From Pseudonocardiaceae bacterium (GTDB lineage: Bacteria; Actinomycetota; Actinomycetes; Mycobacteriales; Pseudonocardiaceae), in NCBI GenBank assembly GCA_025937115.1, contig JAICSB010000037.1, positions 1 to 13,737 of the forward strand: 13,737 bases of DNA, given 5' to 3'. The position numbers and the translations under genes are program-made. The notes under the pieces are model-generated. The model made no database searches. It was not told the origin of the DNA and saw nothing but the letters and a program-made list of their open reading frames with translations. Position 1 is the stretch's first letter. Each line of letters starts with the position of its first letter. Below, piece by piece: positions 6,592-13,547 of the stretch.

Positions 6592-6729
6592 GTGGGTAAG
6601 CATGATGACAGGGACAAAGAAGAAGCCGAGAGGAAACAACAAGGCAACGGTCAGGTGCCGGCAGACACCCGAATATCACCGAAGGATCCAGAAAGCAAGC
6701 ACAGTGAACCAGAGGATGACGAAGAGTGA
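6592..6729 (+). CDS. 45-aa charged peptide, candidate imiditide-type RiPP precursor
   Basis: A GTG start behind GAGGGAGGA opens a 45-codon gene. The peptide begins MGKHDDRDKEEAERKQQ, has a less charged centre around GNGQVPADTRISPKDP, and ends with the acidic run SEPEDDEE. I count 15 acidic and 8 Lys/Arg residues, no Cys and no aromatics. Its TGA overlaps the methyltransferase GTG (GTGA), so the two are translationally coupled. In imiditides a linear, highly charged precursor is methylated on one Asp by a PIMT-like enzyme and then closes to an aspartimide; the length, charge and placement here fit that scheme. Asp25 (before Thr26) in the central segment is the most plausible modification site, by inference only. 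No peptidase or exporter lies beside it. Confidence 0.75.
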   Translation: MGKHDDRDKEEAERKQQGNGQVPADTRISPKDPESKHSEPEDDEE

Positions 6730-7928
6730 CCGATCCGGCGCCTCTGCTGCATCGAATGGTCGATGACCTCACCCGTGGTGGAATCCTGCACAAACCGTGG
6801 CGAGAGGTTTTTCTTGCGGTGCCCCGGCACACATTCATCCCCGACACGATATGGCGTCAGCAGGGCCGTGAACTCGCGCCGTTTCACCGGGCCGATGACC
6901 CCAGCCGCTGGCTGCAGCTGGCCTACTCACCCACCCAGGTTCTGATCACTCAGGTCGACGACGGAAGCCCGGTTGGGCCGGAACTGATCGGCGATCGCAT
7001 CTCCAGCTCAGCGAGCCAACCCAACGTCGTCGCGCTCATGCTCGCCGCCCTCGACGCCGAGCCCGGGATGGCAGTCTGCGAGATCGGTACCGGCACTGGC
7101 TACAACGCCGCCCTGCTGGCCCACCGGCTGGGCGCACAGAACGTCACCACTATGGAGGTCGATGCTGCGCTAGCCGCCCGGGCTCGCGTTGTCCTCGCCG
7201 ACGCCGGCTACCGGGACGTCACGGTAATCACCGGCGACGGCGCACACGGCTACCCGCCGCAGGCGCCCTATGATCAGATCTTGTCGACGGCGGCGGTCGG
7301 GCACGTGCCCACTGCGTGGGTGACGCAGACCCGGCCGGGTGGGCGAGTGATCACTCCGTGGGGAACCGCTTACCTCAACGGTGCGTTGCTGTCGCTCACC
7401 GTGGGCGATGACAACACCGCAACCGGACGTCTGGTCGACAACGTGGCGTTCATGTGGTTGCGCGACCAACGCCTACCACTGACGTGGGTCCGTGACTGCG
7501 TGTACGACGAGGACAAAGCCCTAGTTAGCCACACCGACATCCAGCCCGGCAAAGTCACCGATGACTATCATGCAGCGTTGGCCATCGGACTGCAGGTACC
7601 AAATTGCGAATACCGTTACTGCCGTGCCCAAGACGGCTCAGGCGAGTACACGGTGTGGTTTCTCGACCCGAGATCACGCTCGTGGGCTAGCGTCGACTAC
7701 ACACCCGGCATCGACAGCTACGAAGTGAACCAGCTAGGTCCCCGCCATCTCTGGGACGAGGTGGAAGCGGCCTACACCTGGTGGGTGCAAGCCGACCGCC
7801 CGACATCAGATCGATGGCGTTTCACAGTGACACCTCAGAGTCAACAGGTTAACTTATCAGGCACCCAGTCGACGAGCCAGCGGTTCGTCCTGGCCAAACC
7901 TGATCATGCCCAGTTAATCCGTCAATGA
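6726..7928 (+). CDS. PIMT-like RiPP-associated O-methyltransferase
   Basis: The 400-residue protein is a protein-L-isoaspartate methyltransferase homologue with a long C-terminal extension; ordinary PIMT is a little over 200 residues. The catalytic half has SSSASQPNVVALML (93-106, the PIMT substrate-side motif), SAM motif I CEIGTGTGYNAALL (118-131), TMEVD (142-146), GDGAHGYP (170-177) and RPGGRVITPWG (203-213). The extension ends with WWVQADRPTSDRWRFTVTP (352-370) and QQVNL, the 'P..dRfg.TVTP.GQ.vWL' motif typical of methyltransferases in lanthipeptide, graspetide, lasso and imiditide clusters. It would methylate an Asp side chain with SAM, leading to aspartimide. It starts at GTG overlapping the 45-aa gene's stop. 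No ATP-grasp ligase or lanthipeptide synthetase is present, which favours the imiditide type. Confidence 0.88.
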   Translation: MTDPAPLLHRMVDDLTRGGILHKPWREVFLAVPRHTFIPDTIWRQQGRELAPFHRADDPSRWLQLAYSPTQVLITQVDDGSPVGPELIGDRISSSASQPNVVALMLAALDAEPGMAVCEIGTGTGYNAALLAHRLGAQNVTTMEVDAALAARARVVLADAGYRDVTVITGDGAHGYPPQAPYDQILSTAAVGHVPTAWVTQTRPGGRVITPWGTAYLNGALLSLTVGDDNTATGRLVDNVAFMWLRDQRLPLTWVRDCVYDEDKALVSHTDIQPGKVTDDYHAALAIGLQVPNCEYRYCRAQDGSGEYTVWFLDPRSRSWASVDYTPGIDSYEVNQLGPRHLWDEVEAAYTWWVQADRPTSDRWRFTVTPQSQQVNLSGTQSTSQRFVLAKPDHAQLIRQ

Positions 7929-8161
7929 CTGATAAGGCTGCCCGTCGACAGACGTGTAAGTTCGGGGTGCTCCAGCCGCCGCCGAGTAGGCGACACGTCG
8001 TGGGCAAGGGAGGACTTCGGGTCCGGTCAATAACGTGTTCGGCACCAGCATCGTCGCTACCGAGAGTGCCATTTTACTAACGATCACGTGCGGCAGGTGT
8101 CGGGACGCGGCGCGTAGGGTAGTCGTTAACACTGGCGACAGACTGATGCCACGGGAGTCAC
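7929..8161. other. Intergenic region, no gene seen
   Basis: Between the methyltransferase and hydrolase genes I see no supported gene. A possible -10 box TAGGGT (about 8116-8121) and the GGGAG just before the hydrolase GTG suggest the hydrolase has its own start signals and is not simply read through from the methyltransferase. Confidence 0.35.
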
Positions 8162-8986
8162 GTGTCTGCGCAAACCATTGTCACGACCGTCCGCACCCCT
8201 GACGGCCTACACCTGTGCGGCACGCTCGTTCTGCCGGACAGCGCTCGTCGGGTGACCGTCCTCGTCCATGGCGGGGGCGTGACGCGGGAGGAGAGTGGCT
8301 TCTTCGCTCGAATGGCGGCTGGGCTGGCCGACGCCGACGCCGATGTCGCATCGCTTCGCTGTGACCTGCGCGGCCACGGCGAAAGCGAAGGGTGTCAGGA
8401 AGATCTCACGATCGCCGGTATCCTCGCCGACATCCACGCAGCCATCGGCTCCGCGCGGTCCCACGTCGGTACCGATCGTGTCGCATTGCTCGGCACCAGC
8501 TTCAGCGGCGGCATCTGCGGCTACTACGCCACCCAGCACCCGACTGAGCTGGCCAGCCTTGTCATGCTCAACCCGCTGCTCAACTACAGACAGCGCCTTG
8601 TCGACGACAAACCCTACTGGCACGACGGGCAAATTAGTGAGGAGGCGGGGCGAGAGCTGGTGAATAACGGATATCTCGTCCACTCGCCGACCTTTAAGCT
8701 TGGCCGATCACTGCTAAATGAAGTATTCTATCTTTAGCCGCATACCGTGCTCGGTGACGTTCACGCTCCGACGCTCATTGTGCATGGTACCAAGGATACG
8801 TTCATTCCGGTGGAGTCATCCCGGTGGGCGGTTCAGCAGATGACGGCCGAGCATCGACTGATCGAGGTTGACGGCGCTCAGCACGGCTTTGCTGTCCACG
8901 ATGATCCTAGCTACGCCAATCCGCAAAGTCAACAATGGCAAGCTGATGTCATTCGCGCCGTGACTGACTGGATCTGTGACCACTGA
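8162..8986 (+). pseudogene. Alpha/beta hydrolase interrupted by an in-frame TAG
   Basis: Two same-frame pieces, 8162-8737 and 8738-8986, form one hydrolase of 274 codons. The first has VLVHGGG (34-40, oxyanion region), LRGHGES (69-75) and the nucleophile elbow GTSFSGG with Ser113. It stops at TAG (codon 192) after NEVFYL. The second continues with APTLIVHGTKDTFIP, carrying the likely acid Asp212, and DGAQHGF, carrying the catalytic His241. Each half lacks part of the triad, so separate proteins would be inactive. A GTG at 8747 could start the second part but has no clear ribosome site. The start GTG follows ACGGGAG. Everything else is intact, so the nonsense change is recent or is a sequencing error. 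Substrate unknown; a carboxylesterase or acyl hydrolase is typical. Confidence 0.75.
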
Positions 8987-9146
8987 ATGGTAACACCGCC
9001 TCCCGCAGTTCATGCACCGCCGGTTGCGAGCGCCACGGATCAAGAATCATGCAGACGCGCTCGAGTTCGTAAATCGTGCGCAGAGAATCTGTTTCAACGG
9101 CGACGGTGAGGGCTTCGCGTCCCACCGAAGCGTGTCCCCCGAGAGA
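8949..9146 (-). pseudogene. Possible C-terminal coding remnant, unrecognised
   Basis: After a TGA at 9147-9149 the minus strand stays open down to 8949, reading SVGREALTVAVETDSLRTIY, then ELERVCMILDPWRSQPAVHE and LREAV. The composition is protein-like and helical, but there is no start and the end overlaps the hydrolase 3' end. It may be the tail of a lost gene. Low confidence, no family recognised. Confidence 0.2.
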
Positions 9147-9188
9147 TCAACCAGCCAGCAACATGCTGTTGCGTCGTGAGTCTAATGG

Positions 9189-9728
9189 CTATCGGGTGAT
9201 TGCCTGGTAAAAGGCTAGAGCGGTCAGTGACGGGCCGTCCGGCACCTGTCCTGCGGCTATCAGTCGGGGTACCGATGCGAGGGGTATCCATTCGACGCGG
9301 CTGGTTTCGGTTGGCTGTGGCTCGCCTATGCGCTCCACGTCGGAGCCGACGAATAGCTGGTATCGCTGTGAGCTGATCCCTGACATGGGATGATAGGTTG
9401 TAAGTGGTCGCATTGTGGACATGCGGTATCCGGTTTCCTCCATGACCTCTCGACGGATTGCCTCGGCGGGATCTTCCCCGGGATCGACCCAGCCGGCCGG
9501 GATCTCCCAACCCCAGGTATCGGTGGTGAAGCGGTGTCGCCACAGCAACAGCACACGGTCGGAGTCCAGCACCACCGCACCTACCGAGGCACGCGGAAAT
9601 CGCAGCACATGATGGTCGAACCGTCGCCCGCCGGGAACCTCGACATCGTCGAGATCGACATTCACCCAGGAGGATGCGTACACCCGGCGCGAACCGTGCA
9701 CGATCCAACGGGCCGGGTCATCACCCAC
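9189..9728 (-). CDS. NUDIX hydrolase
   Basis: The 179-residue protein contains a complete Nudix box, GWVDPGEDPAEAIRREVMEE followed by TGY (79-101), matching G-x5-E-x7-REVxEExGY, which coordinates Mg2+ for cleavage of a nucleoside diphosphate linked to another group. WGWEIPAGW just before it and the size are typical of the ADP-ribose/ADP-sugar pyrophosphatase branch, but the substrate is not fixed by sequence. Its GTG start overlaps the end of the XRE regulator gene by eight bases, so it is translated from the same minus-strand message. That linkage suggests it makes or removes a signal or cofactor relevant to the regulator. Confidence 0.88.
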   Translation of the reverse strand: MGDDPARWIVHGSRRVYASSWVNVDLDDVEVPGGRRFDHHVLRFPRASVGAVVLDSDRVLLLWRHRFTTDTWGWEIPAGWVDPGEDPAEAIRREVMEETGYRMSTMRPLTTYHPMSGISSQRYQLFVGSDVERIGEPQPTETSRVEWIPLASVPRLIAAGQVPDGPSLTALAFYQAITR

Positions 9729-10884
9729 CGGACAACTCCGGCAGGCGGGCGTCCAGCTCCCGCACCGCCGATAGCCCCCGCCACCGCTCTACCTGGGCGC
9801 GCAGCCTACGGGCTCTGACCGCAATGGGTGCGACCATCGATCCATCGACACCGTCCAAGGCGTGGACGGCCAGCCGGACCGCCTCCTCGGGCTGGTGGTC
9901 CACGGCGTGGCATTCGGCAAGGTCCAGGGTCACCAACGCACGGCCCTTCACGTCAGCGGATGCTCGCCGGTCTCGTGCTTGGATCAGTAGCGGGATGGCT
10001 CGCTGGGTGTCGCTCATCAAGAGGTAGGTCGTGCCGGCCAGCCCGTCCAGGCGCGGCGCGTCGAAGAACTCGGTGCCGCTCGGCGGCTCGCTGACCGCTG
10101 CCATGTGCTGGTGAGCCCGTTCCAGCGCCTTCCGACTCAGGTAGTGATCACCCATCGCCGCAGCAGGGCGAGCCCGCAGAGCAGCCACCCAGGCGCGTCG
10201 TCGAGGGCTGGACCGCAGCGCGGCAGCATCTTCTGCCCTGGCGAGTAGATCTGCCGCATTCGGGTGTTGACCGGCGAAGAACGCTCCGATCGAGCGGGTA
10301 GCGAGTACCCATGCCGTCAGATCGGAGTCTTCTGCTTCTTGCCCGGCCAGCTCGGCGACGTCGAAGAAACCGGCAGCGTGATCTTCCCTGGCGAGGTCCA
10401 ACCACAAGTTGCCCGCCAGGCCCGCCAGGACACCAAGCAACGTCACCACCCGCCGGCGTGTCTGTATCGGCTGTGGACGGTCTAGCACGTCCCGCAGTCG
10501 CGGCAGCTGTCCAGAGACTTCGGGAAGCAGGACTGCCGGCGGGGTGGACGGGTAGCGCGTGGCGTAACTGAACACCGCCCGTTCCATAAAGTCGAGCGTG
10601 GTGGCGCTGATGGTGACATGGGTCATTGCGTCGGCGAGTTCCCACGGCTGCACCGAATCGGAGGGCTCACGCTGCGCCCTGGCGGGCCTTAACAGCTGTG
10701 AAAGTGCCTGACCCGAGATACCCAGGGCATGCGCGAGCTTCGGCCGAGCCCAGGGTTGCGGACAGGTCTCGCCACGTTCCCAACGCATGATCGTCGAGCG
10801 CTCAATGCCAACCGCCTCGGCCAACCGTTCCTGGCTGAAACCGGCCGCCTTGCGAGTACTGACCAGTCGGTGCCGTCTGTCCAT
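9721..10884 (-). CDS. XRE-family regulator with TPR-like C-terminal domain
   Basis: This 387-residue protein has an N-terminal XRE helix-turn-helix at about 5-60 (RLVSTRKAAGFSQERLAEAV, then GIERSTIMRWERGE). The long helical remainder, with repeated A/L-rich pairs such as NAADLLARAEDAAAL and ALVTLDLAECHAV, resembles the TPR-type sensor domains of actinobacterial regulators. Such proteins often read a small molecule or peptide. ATG 10884 is preceded by GAGGGGG 11 bases upstream; a GTG one codon earlier is also possible. It is co-transcribed with the NUDIX gene. Its upstream region is the right copy of the 218-bp repeat, and the other copy sits before the methyltransferase cassette, so control of both places by this protein is plausible. 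Confidence 0.85.
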   Translation of the reverse strand: MDRRHRLVSTRKAAGFSQERLAEAVGIERSTIMRWERGETCPQPWARPKLAHALGISGQALSQLLRPARAQREPSDSVQPWELADAMTHVTISATTLDFMERAVFSYATRYPSTPPAVLLPEVSGQLPRLRDVLDRPQPIQTRRRVVTLLGVLAGLAGNLWLDLAREDHAAGFFDVAELAGQEAEDSDLTAWVLATRSIGAFFAGQHPNAADLLARAEDAAALRSSPRRRAWVAALRARPAAAMGDHYLSRKALERAHQHMAAVSEPPSGTEFFDAPRLDGLAGTTYLLMSDTQRAIPLLIQARDRRASADVKGRALVTLDLAECHAVDHQPEEAVRLAVHALDGVDGSMVAPIAVRARRLRAQVERWRGLSAVRELDARLPELSGG

Positions 10885-11066
10885 CACACTGCCGCCCCCT
10901 CAAAGGACGTATCGGACAGTACACGCTCCGTATGGAGGTGTTGGTGTTCTGCAGTATCACTGCCGCCGGTCTGCACTGTTCTCAGCGGCCTTCCGACGGT
11001 TGGCTATCACCAGGGCCCCAGGGCCGGTGAGCGTTGAGCCGGTGCGTCCGCCAGCTTGGTGTTCCC
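10849..11066 (+). repeat. 218-bp direct repeat, right copy
   Basis: This is the partner of 5947-6164. It contains the first 12 codons and upstream region of the intact XRE regulator and ends at GGTGTTCCC, exactly where the methyltransferase remnant begins. The paired TGTTCT elements (10945 and 10977) keep the 32-bp spacing. Most differences fall in the last 50 bases, where the left copy forms a long hairpin and this one does not. The two copies enclose about 4.9 kb. Confidence 0.9.
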
Positions 11067-11146
11067 TGTTCGGCGTCACCGTCACCCCCGCAGGCCAGGC
11101 GGTATGGCTCGATGATCCGACACGATCCGTGACCCCCCGCAACTGA
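11066..11146 (+). pseudogene. 3' remnant of a second RiPP-associated O-methyltransferase
   Basis: The codons read LFGVTVTPAGQAVWLDDPTR then SVTPRN and TGA. This is the C-terminal 'RFGvTVTP.GQ.vWLD' signature of RiPP-associated PIMT-like methyltransferases and aligns with RWRFTVTPQSQQVNL in the intact enzyme at 6726-7928. Only about 26 codons remain, joined directly to the right copy of the 218-bp repeat. A whole small gene, peptide gene and methyltransferase body must have been deleted between promoter region and this tail. The remnant motif is closer to the family pattern (GQ.VWL) than the intact gene is. Confidence 0.8.
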
Positions 11147-11280
11147 CGGAGTCCTCGCGGCGCCACATTCGCCACTAGCGGAGGCACCGGCCGCCGGCCC
11201 ACCCGGCCCAGCTTCGACGCAACTGCTGCCGCACGCGGTGAGCCCCTCAACGCATACGCCGTCCGCTAACGTCACCGGTG

Positions 11281-12366
11281 ATGCTGATCAATCTGTACTC
11301 CGATACCCAAACGCGGCCGGTCGAGGCGATGCGGGCGGCGATGGCAGCCGCCGAGGTGGGCGACGAGCAGCGCGGCGAGGACCCCACCGTCACCGCCTTG
11401 TGCGAGCGGGTCGCCACACTGCTCGGCAAGCCCGCCGCGGTGTTCTTGCCGTCGGGCACGATGTGCAACGCGATCGGTTTCCGGTTGCATATCAGGCCCG
11501 GCGGCGACGCGGTGCACCTGCATCCGAGCTCGCATCCGGTCGTGGCGGAGGGCGGCGGCCCGTCGGCGTTGTCCGGGGCAGTGCTCGCCCCGGTGTCGGG
11601 CGAGGGTGGCATGTTCACCGCCGGCGCGCTGGAGGCGGCGCTGTTCCCGGCCCGTGACCGCTATAAACAGCGGTCCCGGCTGGTGTCTGTGGAGCAGACC
11701 ACCAACCTGGCCGGTGGCCGGGTGTGGCCGCTGGTGCAGGTGCGCGCAGTGCTGGAGATCGCCGCGCGGCATGGGCTGCGCGCCCACCTGGACGGCGCTC
11801 GGTTGATGAACGCCGTGGTCGCCTCCGGGGTGCTGGCCGCGGAGTGGGCGCGCGGGTTCGACACCGCGTGGATTGACTTCACCAAGGGTCTGGGCGCGCC
11901 GGTGGGTGCCGTGCTGGCCGGCTCGGCCGAGCTGATCGAGGAGGCGTGGCGGTACAAGCAGATGATGGGCGGAGCGCTACGCCAGGCCGGCATCGTCGCG
12001 GCCGGCTGCCTGTGGGCTCTGGACCACCACGTAGATCGTCTCGCCGACGACCACGCCAACGCCAGGCTCCTCGCCGAGGCGCTCGCCGAGCTGCCCGGAA
12101 TCACGCTCGACCCAGCCACCGTGGAGACGAACATTGTGGTGTTCGGCGTGCCCGACGCGCCAGGGTTCTGCACGCGGCTGGAGGCCGAGCACGGAGTACG
12201 GATGGGTGCTCTGGGACCCGATGTGGTCCGGGCCGTGACTCACCACGATGTGGACCTCACCGCCGTGCACCACGCGGCGGACGCAGTTGCTGCGATGCTC
12301 AACGCTGCACTGAAGCGGCCCGCTCCCACGTCCGCGGCCGCGCCTGGGAGCGGTAGGGCAGGTTGA
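11281..12366 (+). CDS. Low-specificity threonine aldolase-type PLP enzyme
   Basis: The 361-residue protein belongs to the beta-eliminating lyase / threonine aldolase family (fold type I). It starts with INLYSDTQTRPVEAMRAAM, has GDEQRGEDPTV, the LPSGTMCN phosphate-binding loop, AHLDGARLMNA with the Asp that contacts the pyridine nitrogen, and IDFTKGLGAPVGAVLAG with the Schiff-base Lys202. Family members cleave L-threonine or L-allo-threonine to glycine and acetaldehyde; related beta-hydroxy-amino acids are possible. ATG 11281 is used; a GTG precedes it directly and a TAACGT box about nine bases upstream would allow leaderless expression. The last 15 or so residues (APTSAAAPGSGRAG) run into an antisense monooxygenase relic and look like an added tail. 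Confidence 0.85.
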   Translation: MLINLYSDTQTRPVEAMRAAMAAAEVGDEQRGEDPTVTALCERVATLLGKPAAVFLPSGTMCNAIGFRLHIRPGGDAVHLHPSSHPVVAEGGGPSALSGAVLAPVSGEGGMFTAGALEAALFPARDRYKQRSRLVSVEQTTNLAGGRVWPLVQVRAVLEIAARHGLRAHLDGARLMNAVVASGVLAAEWARGFDTAWIDFTKGLGAPVGAVLAGSAELIEEAWRYKQMMGGALRQAGIVAAGCLWALDHHVDRLADDHANARLLAEALAELPGITLDPATVETNIVVFGVPDAPGFCTRLEAEHGVRMGALGPDVVRAVTHHDVDLTAVHHAADAVAAMLNAALKRPAPTSAAAPGSGRAG

Positions 12367-12544
12367 GCGGTTTGAGCGCGGGGACGGCGTTGCAGGCCCG
12401 GAGCCAGGCGCGGGTTCCGGCGACGGCTAGGTGGTTGCTGCGCAGGCCTTGCCGTTGAGTGCGCAGCGCAGTGCGGACCGCGCCGTAGCCGCAGGTGCGC
12501 AGCTCAGCTTCGTACCGGTGCAGGGCTGGGACCAGCGCGCATTG
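12359..12544 (-). pseudogene. C-terminal remnant of an FAD-dependent monooxygenase
   Basis: The minus strand encodes ALVPALHRYEAELRTCGYGA, VRTALRTQRQGLRSNHLAVA and GTRAWLRACNAVPALKPLNL. This resembles the C-terminal helices of group A FAD monooxygenases (PHBH/UbiH-like), where 'al..YE.elRpyg..av..S......' is followed by the 'NavPp' tail. The FAD-binding and catalytic domains are absent; upstream sequence is unrelated. The fragment meets the 3' end of the aldolase gene, so a rearrangement joined the two. Confidence 0.5.
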
Positions 12545-12782
12545 CTCGTCGCCTACCGCGGTCAGCGTCAACCGTGCTGATGTCAACGGCGGTCCCGGGA
12601 TGGCTTGGGTGGCCATGAGATCAACCCGCCTACGGCGGCCACCCAGGGGCTGTCCGCGTGCGCGGATACCCGCAATCAGCAAGCGTGGGTTGCTCGTGGG
12701 TGCAGTTGTGGACCGCGTGTTCCGGGAGGATCCGCTGGTGGGTCCTGCCGACGGCCCAACGACCTGCCATGATCGCCCAAAC

Positions 12783-12820
12783 TGAGCGATGGCCGTGCGA
12801 TCTCGCACGGTCACCGCTCA
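12783..12820. repeat. 38-nt imperfect palindrome
   Basis: Arms 12783-12800 and 12803-12820 pair over 18 bases with two mismatches around a two-base centre; the inner CCGTGCGA/TCGCACGG is perfect. No T run follows on either strand. It could be an operator, a hairpin terminator of atypical form or the trace of an element end. Confidence 0.5.
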
Positions 12821-12941
12821 CTATTGACGATCTTGAGAATGCCCTCAAGGCGAGTAAGCAACAGCCGCCTACGCATGGCCCAACAACAGGTTGTCATTTC
12901 AACCTAAGAAGCTCAAATGAACTTGAGCTCAACTCGGGAGA

Positions 12942-12969
12942 CCTGTTCCGATCACCGATCGGCAACAGG
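12942..12969 (-). terminator. Hairpin downstream of mntA-hepT, possible terminator
   Basis: CCTGTTCCGATC (12942-12953) pairs with GATCGGCAACAGG (12957-12969) with one bulged base and a three-base loop. It lies about 140 bases past the hepT stop, in the right place for transcript ending, but no U run follows, as is common in GC-rich actinobacteria. The hairpin is observed; the terminator role is inferred. Confidence 0.35.
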
Positions 12970-13109
12970 ACAGTGCCCTCGACGTCAGGACTGTTACTGA
13001 GTGCCCACGCCGTTGACGAAGAGCGCTCCTCGCCCGGGCGACCTGGGACCACCGTCGTTCACGCCGGACGGACCGCACTTGCGCCATCGTGCTGATCAGC
13101 ACGAGCCGG

Positions 13110-13547
13110 TCAGTCGACGCGGATGACGAACGCTGCGACCTGTTGCACGTAGCGGCGGTAGCAGCTCAGGGCCAGTGGCACCGCCGTGACGACCTTCTGC
13201 AGGTCTATTTCGAGGTACTCGTGTACCAAGATGTTGCGCATGCCAACCGAGGGAAGCAGATCGTCGCGCAGCTGCTTGTCGATCAGGCCGCATTCCTCGG
13301 CGAGCTCGAAGGACTCCCGGTAGGAGGTGGCGACGCGCTGCAGGCGGGCGCCGGCGACGTGCTCGTTGATGGCGGCGGCGACCTCGACGAGCTGGGTGAG
13401 GATGCGCTCGACGCCATGCCGCAGCATCCGGTTCTCGGCCAGCGGTGGCTCGCCCGCCGCATCGACGTCGGCGAGGTCGTCGAGTAGCCCTCGCATGACC
13501 GACAACCTGGCATGAACGATCGACGGGTCGAGACGCCGAGGCGTCAT
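13110..13547 (-). CDS. hepT: HepT-like HEPN-domain toxin ribonuclease (DUF86)
   Basis: The 145-residue all-helical protein carries the HEPN catalytic motif RNILVHEY: Arg104-x4-His109 plus Tyr111, the R-x4-H-x-Y form. In the MntA/HepT system this Tyr is AMPylated by the MntA antitoxin, which switches the RNase off. Start ATG 13547 overlaps the stop of the upstream mntA gene (ATGA), so production is coupled. A longer frame from 13619 would run back through mntA and is rejected. The downstream hairpin may end the message. Family and mechanism are well supported by the motif; the RNA target is unknown. Confidence 0.88.
   Translation of the reverse strand: MTPRRLDPSIVHARLSVMRGLLDDLADVDAAGEPPLAENRMLRHGVERILTQLVEVAAAINEHVAGARLQRVATSYRESFELAEECGLIDKQLRDDLLPSVGMRNILVHEYLEIDLQKVVTAVPLALSCYRRYVQQVAAFVIRVD

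Larger units (their letters stand above)
12545..13109. other. Stretch of about 560 bp with no supported gene, containing hairpins
   Basis: Open frames here do not look like proteins on either strand. The last third is less GC-rich than its surroundings. Two strong inverted repeats are listed separately; a third, weaker one pairs AGCTCAA and TTGAGCT near 12911-12929. The stretch probably contains the 3' end of the mntA-hepT message and debris from the monooxygenase loss. Confidence 0.4.

Noticed and set aside
8816..9043. Minus-strand 75-aa frame at the hydrolase end
   Set aside because: It is antisense to the conserved catalytic-His segment of the hydrolase and has no features of its own.
10787..11146. 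A 119-aa protein ending in the methyltransferase motif
   Set aside because: Only the last 26 codons are meaningful; the rest runs through the regulator 5' end and the repeat in the wrong sense.
12658..13095. 145-aa plus-strand open frame in the gene-free stretch
   Set aside because: It spans the 38-nt palindrome and the second hairpin, has mixed composition and no recognisable fold or ribosome site.
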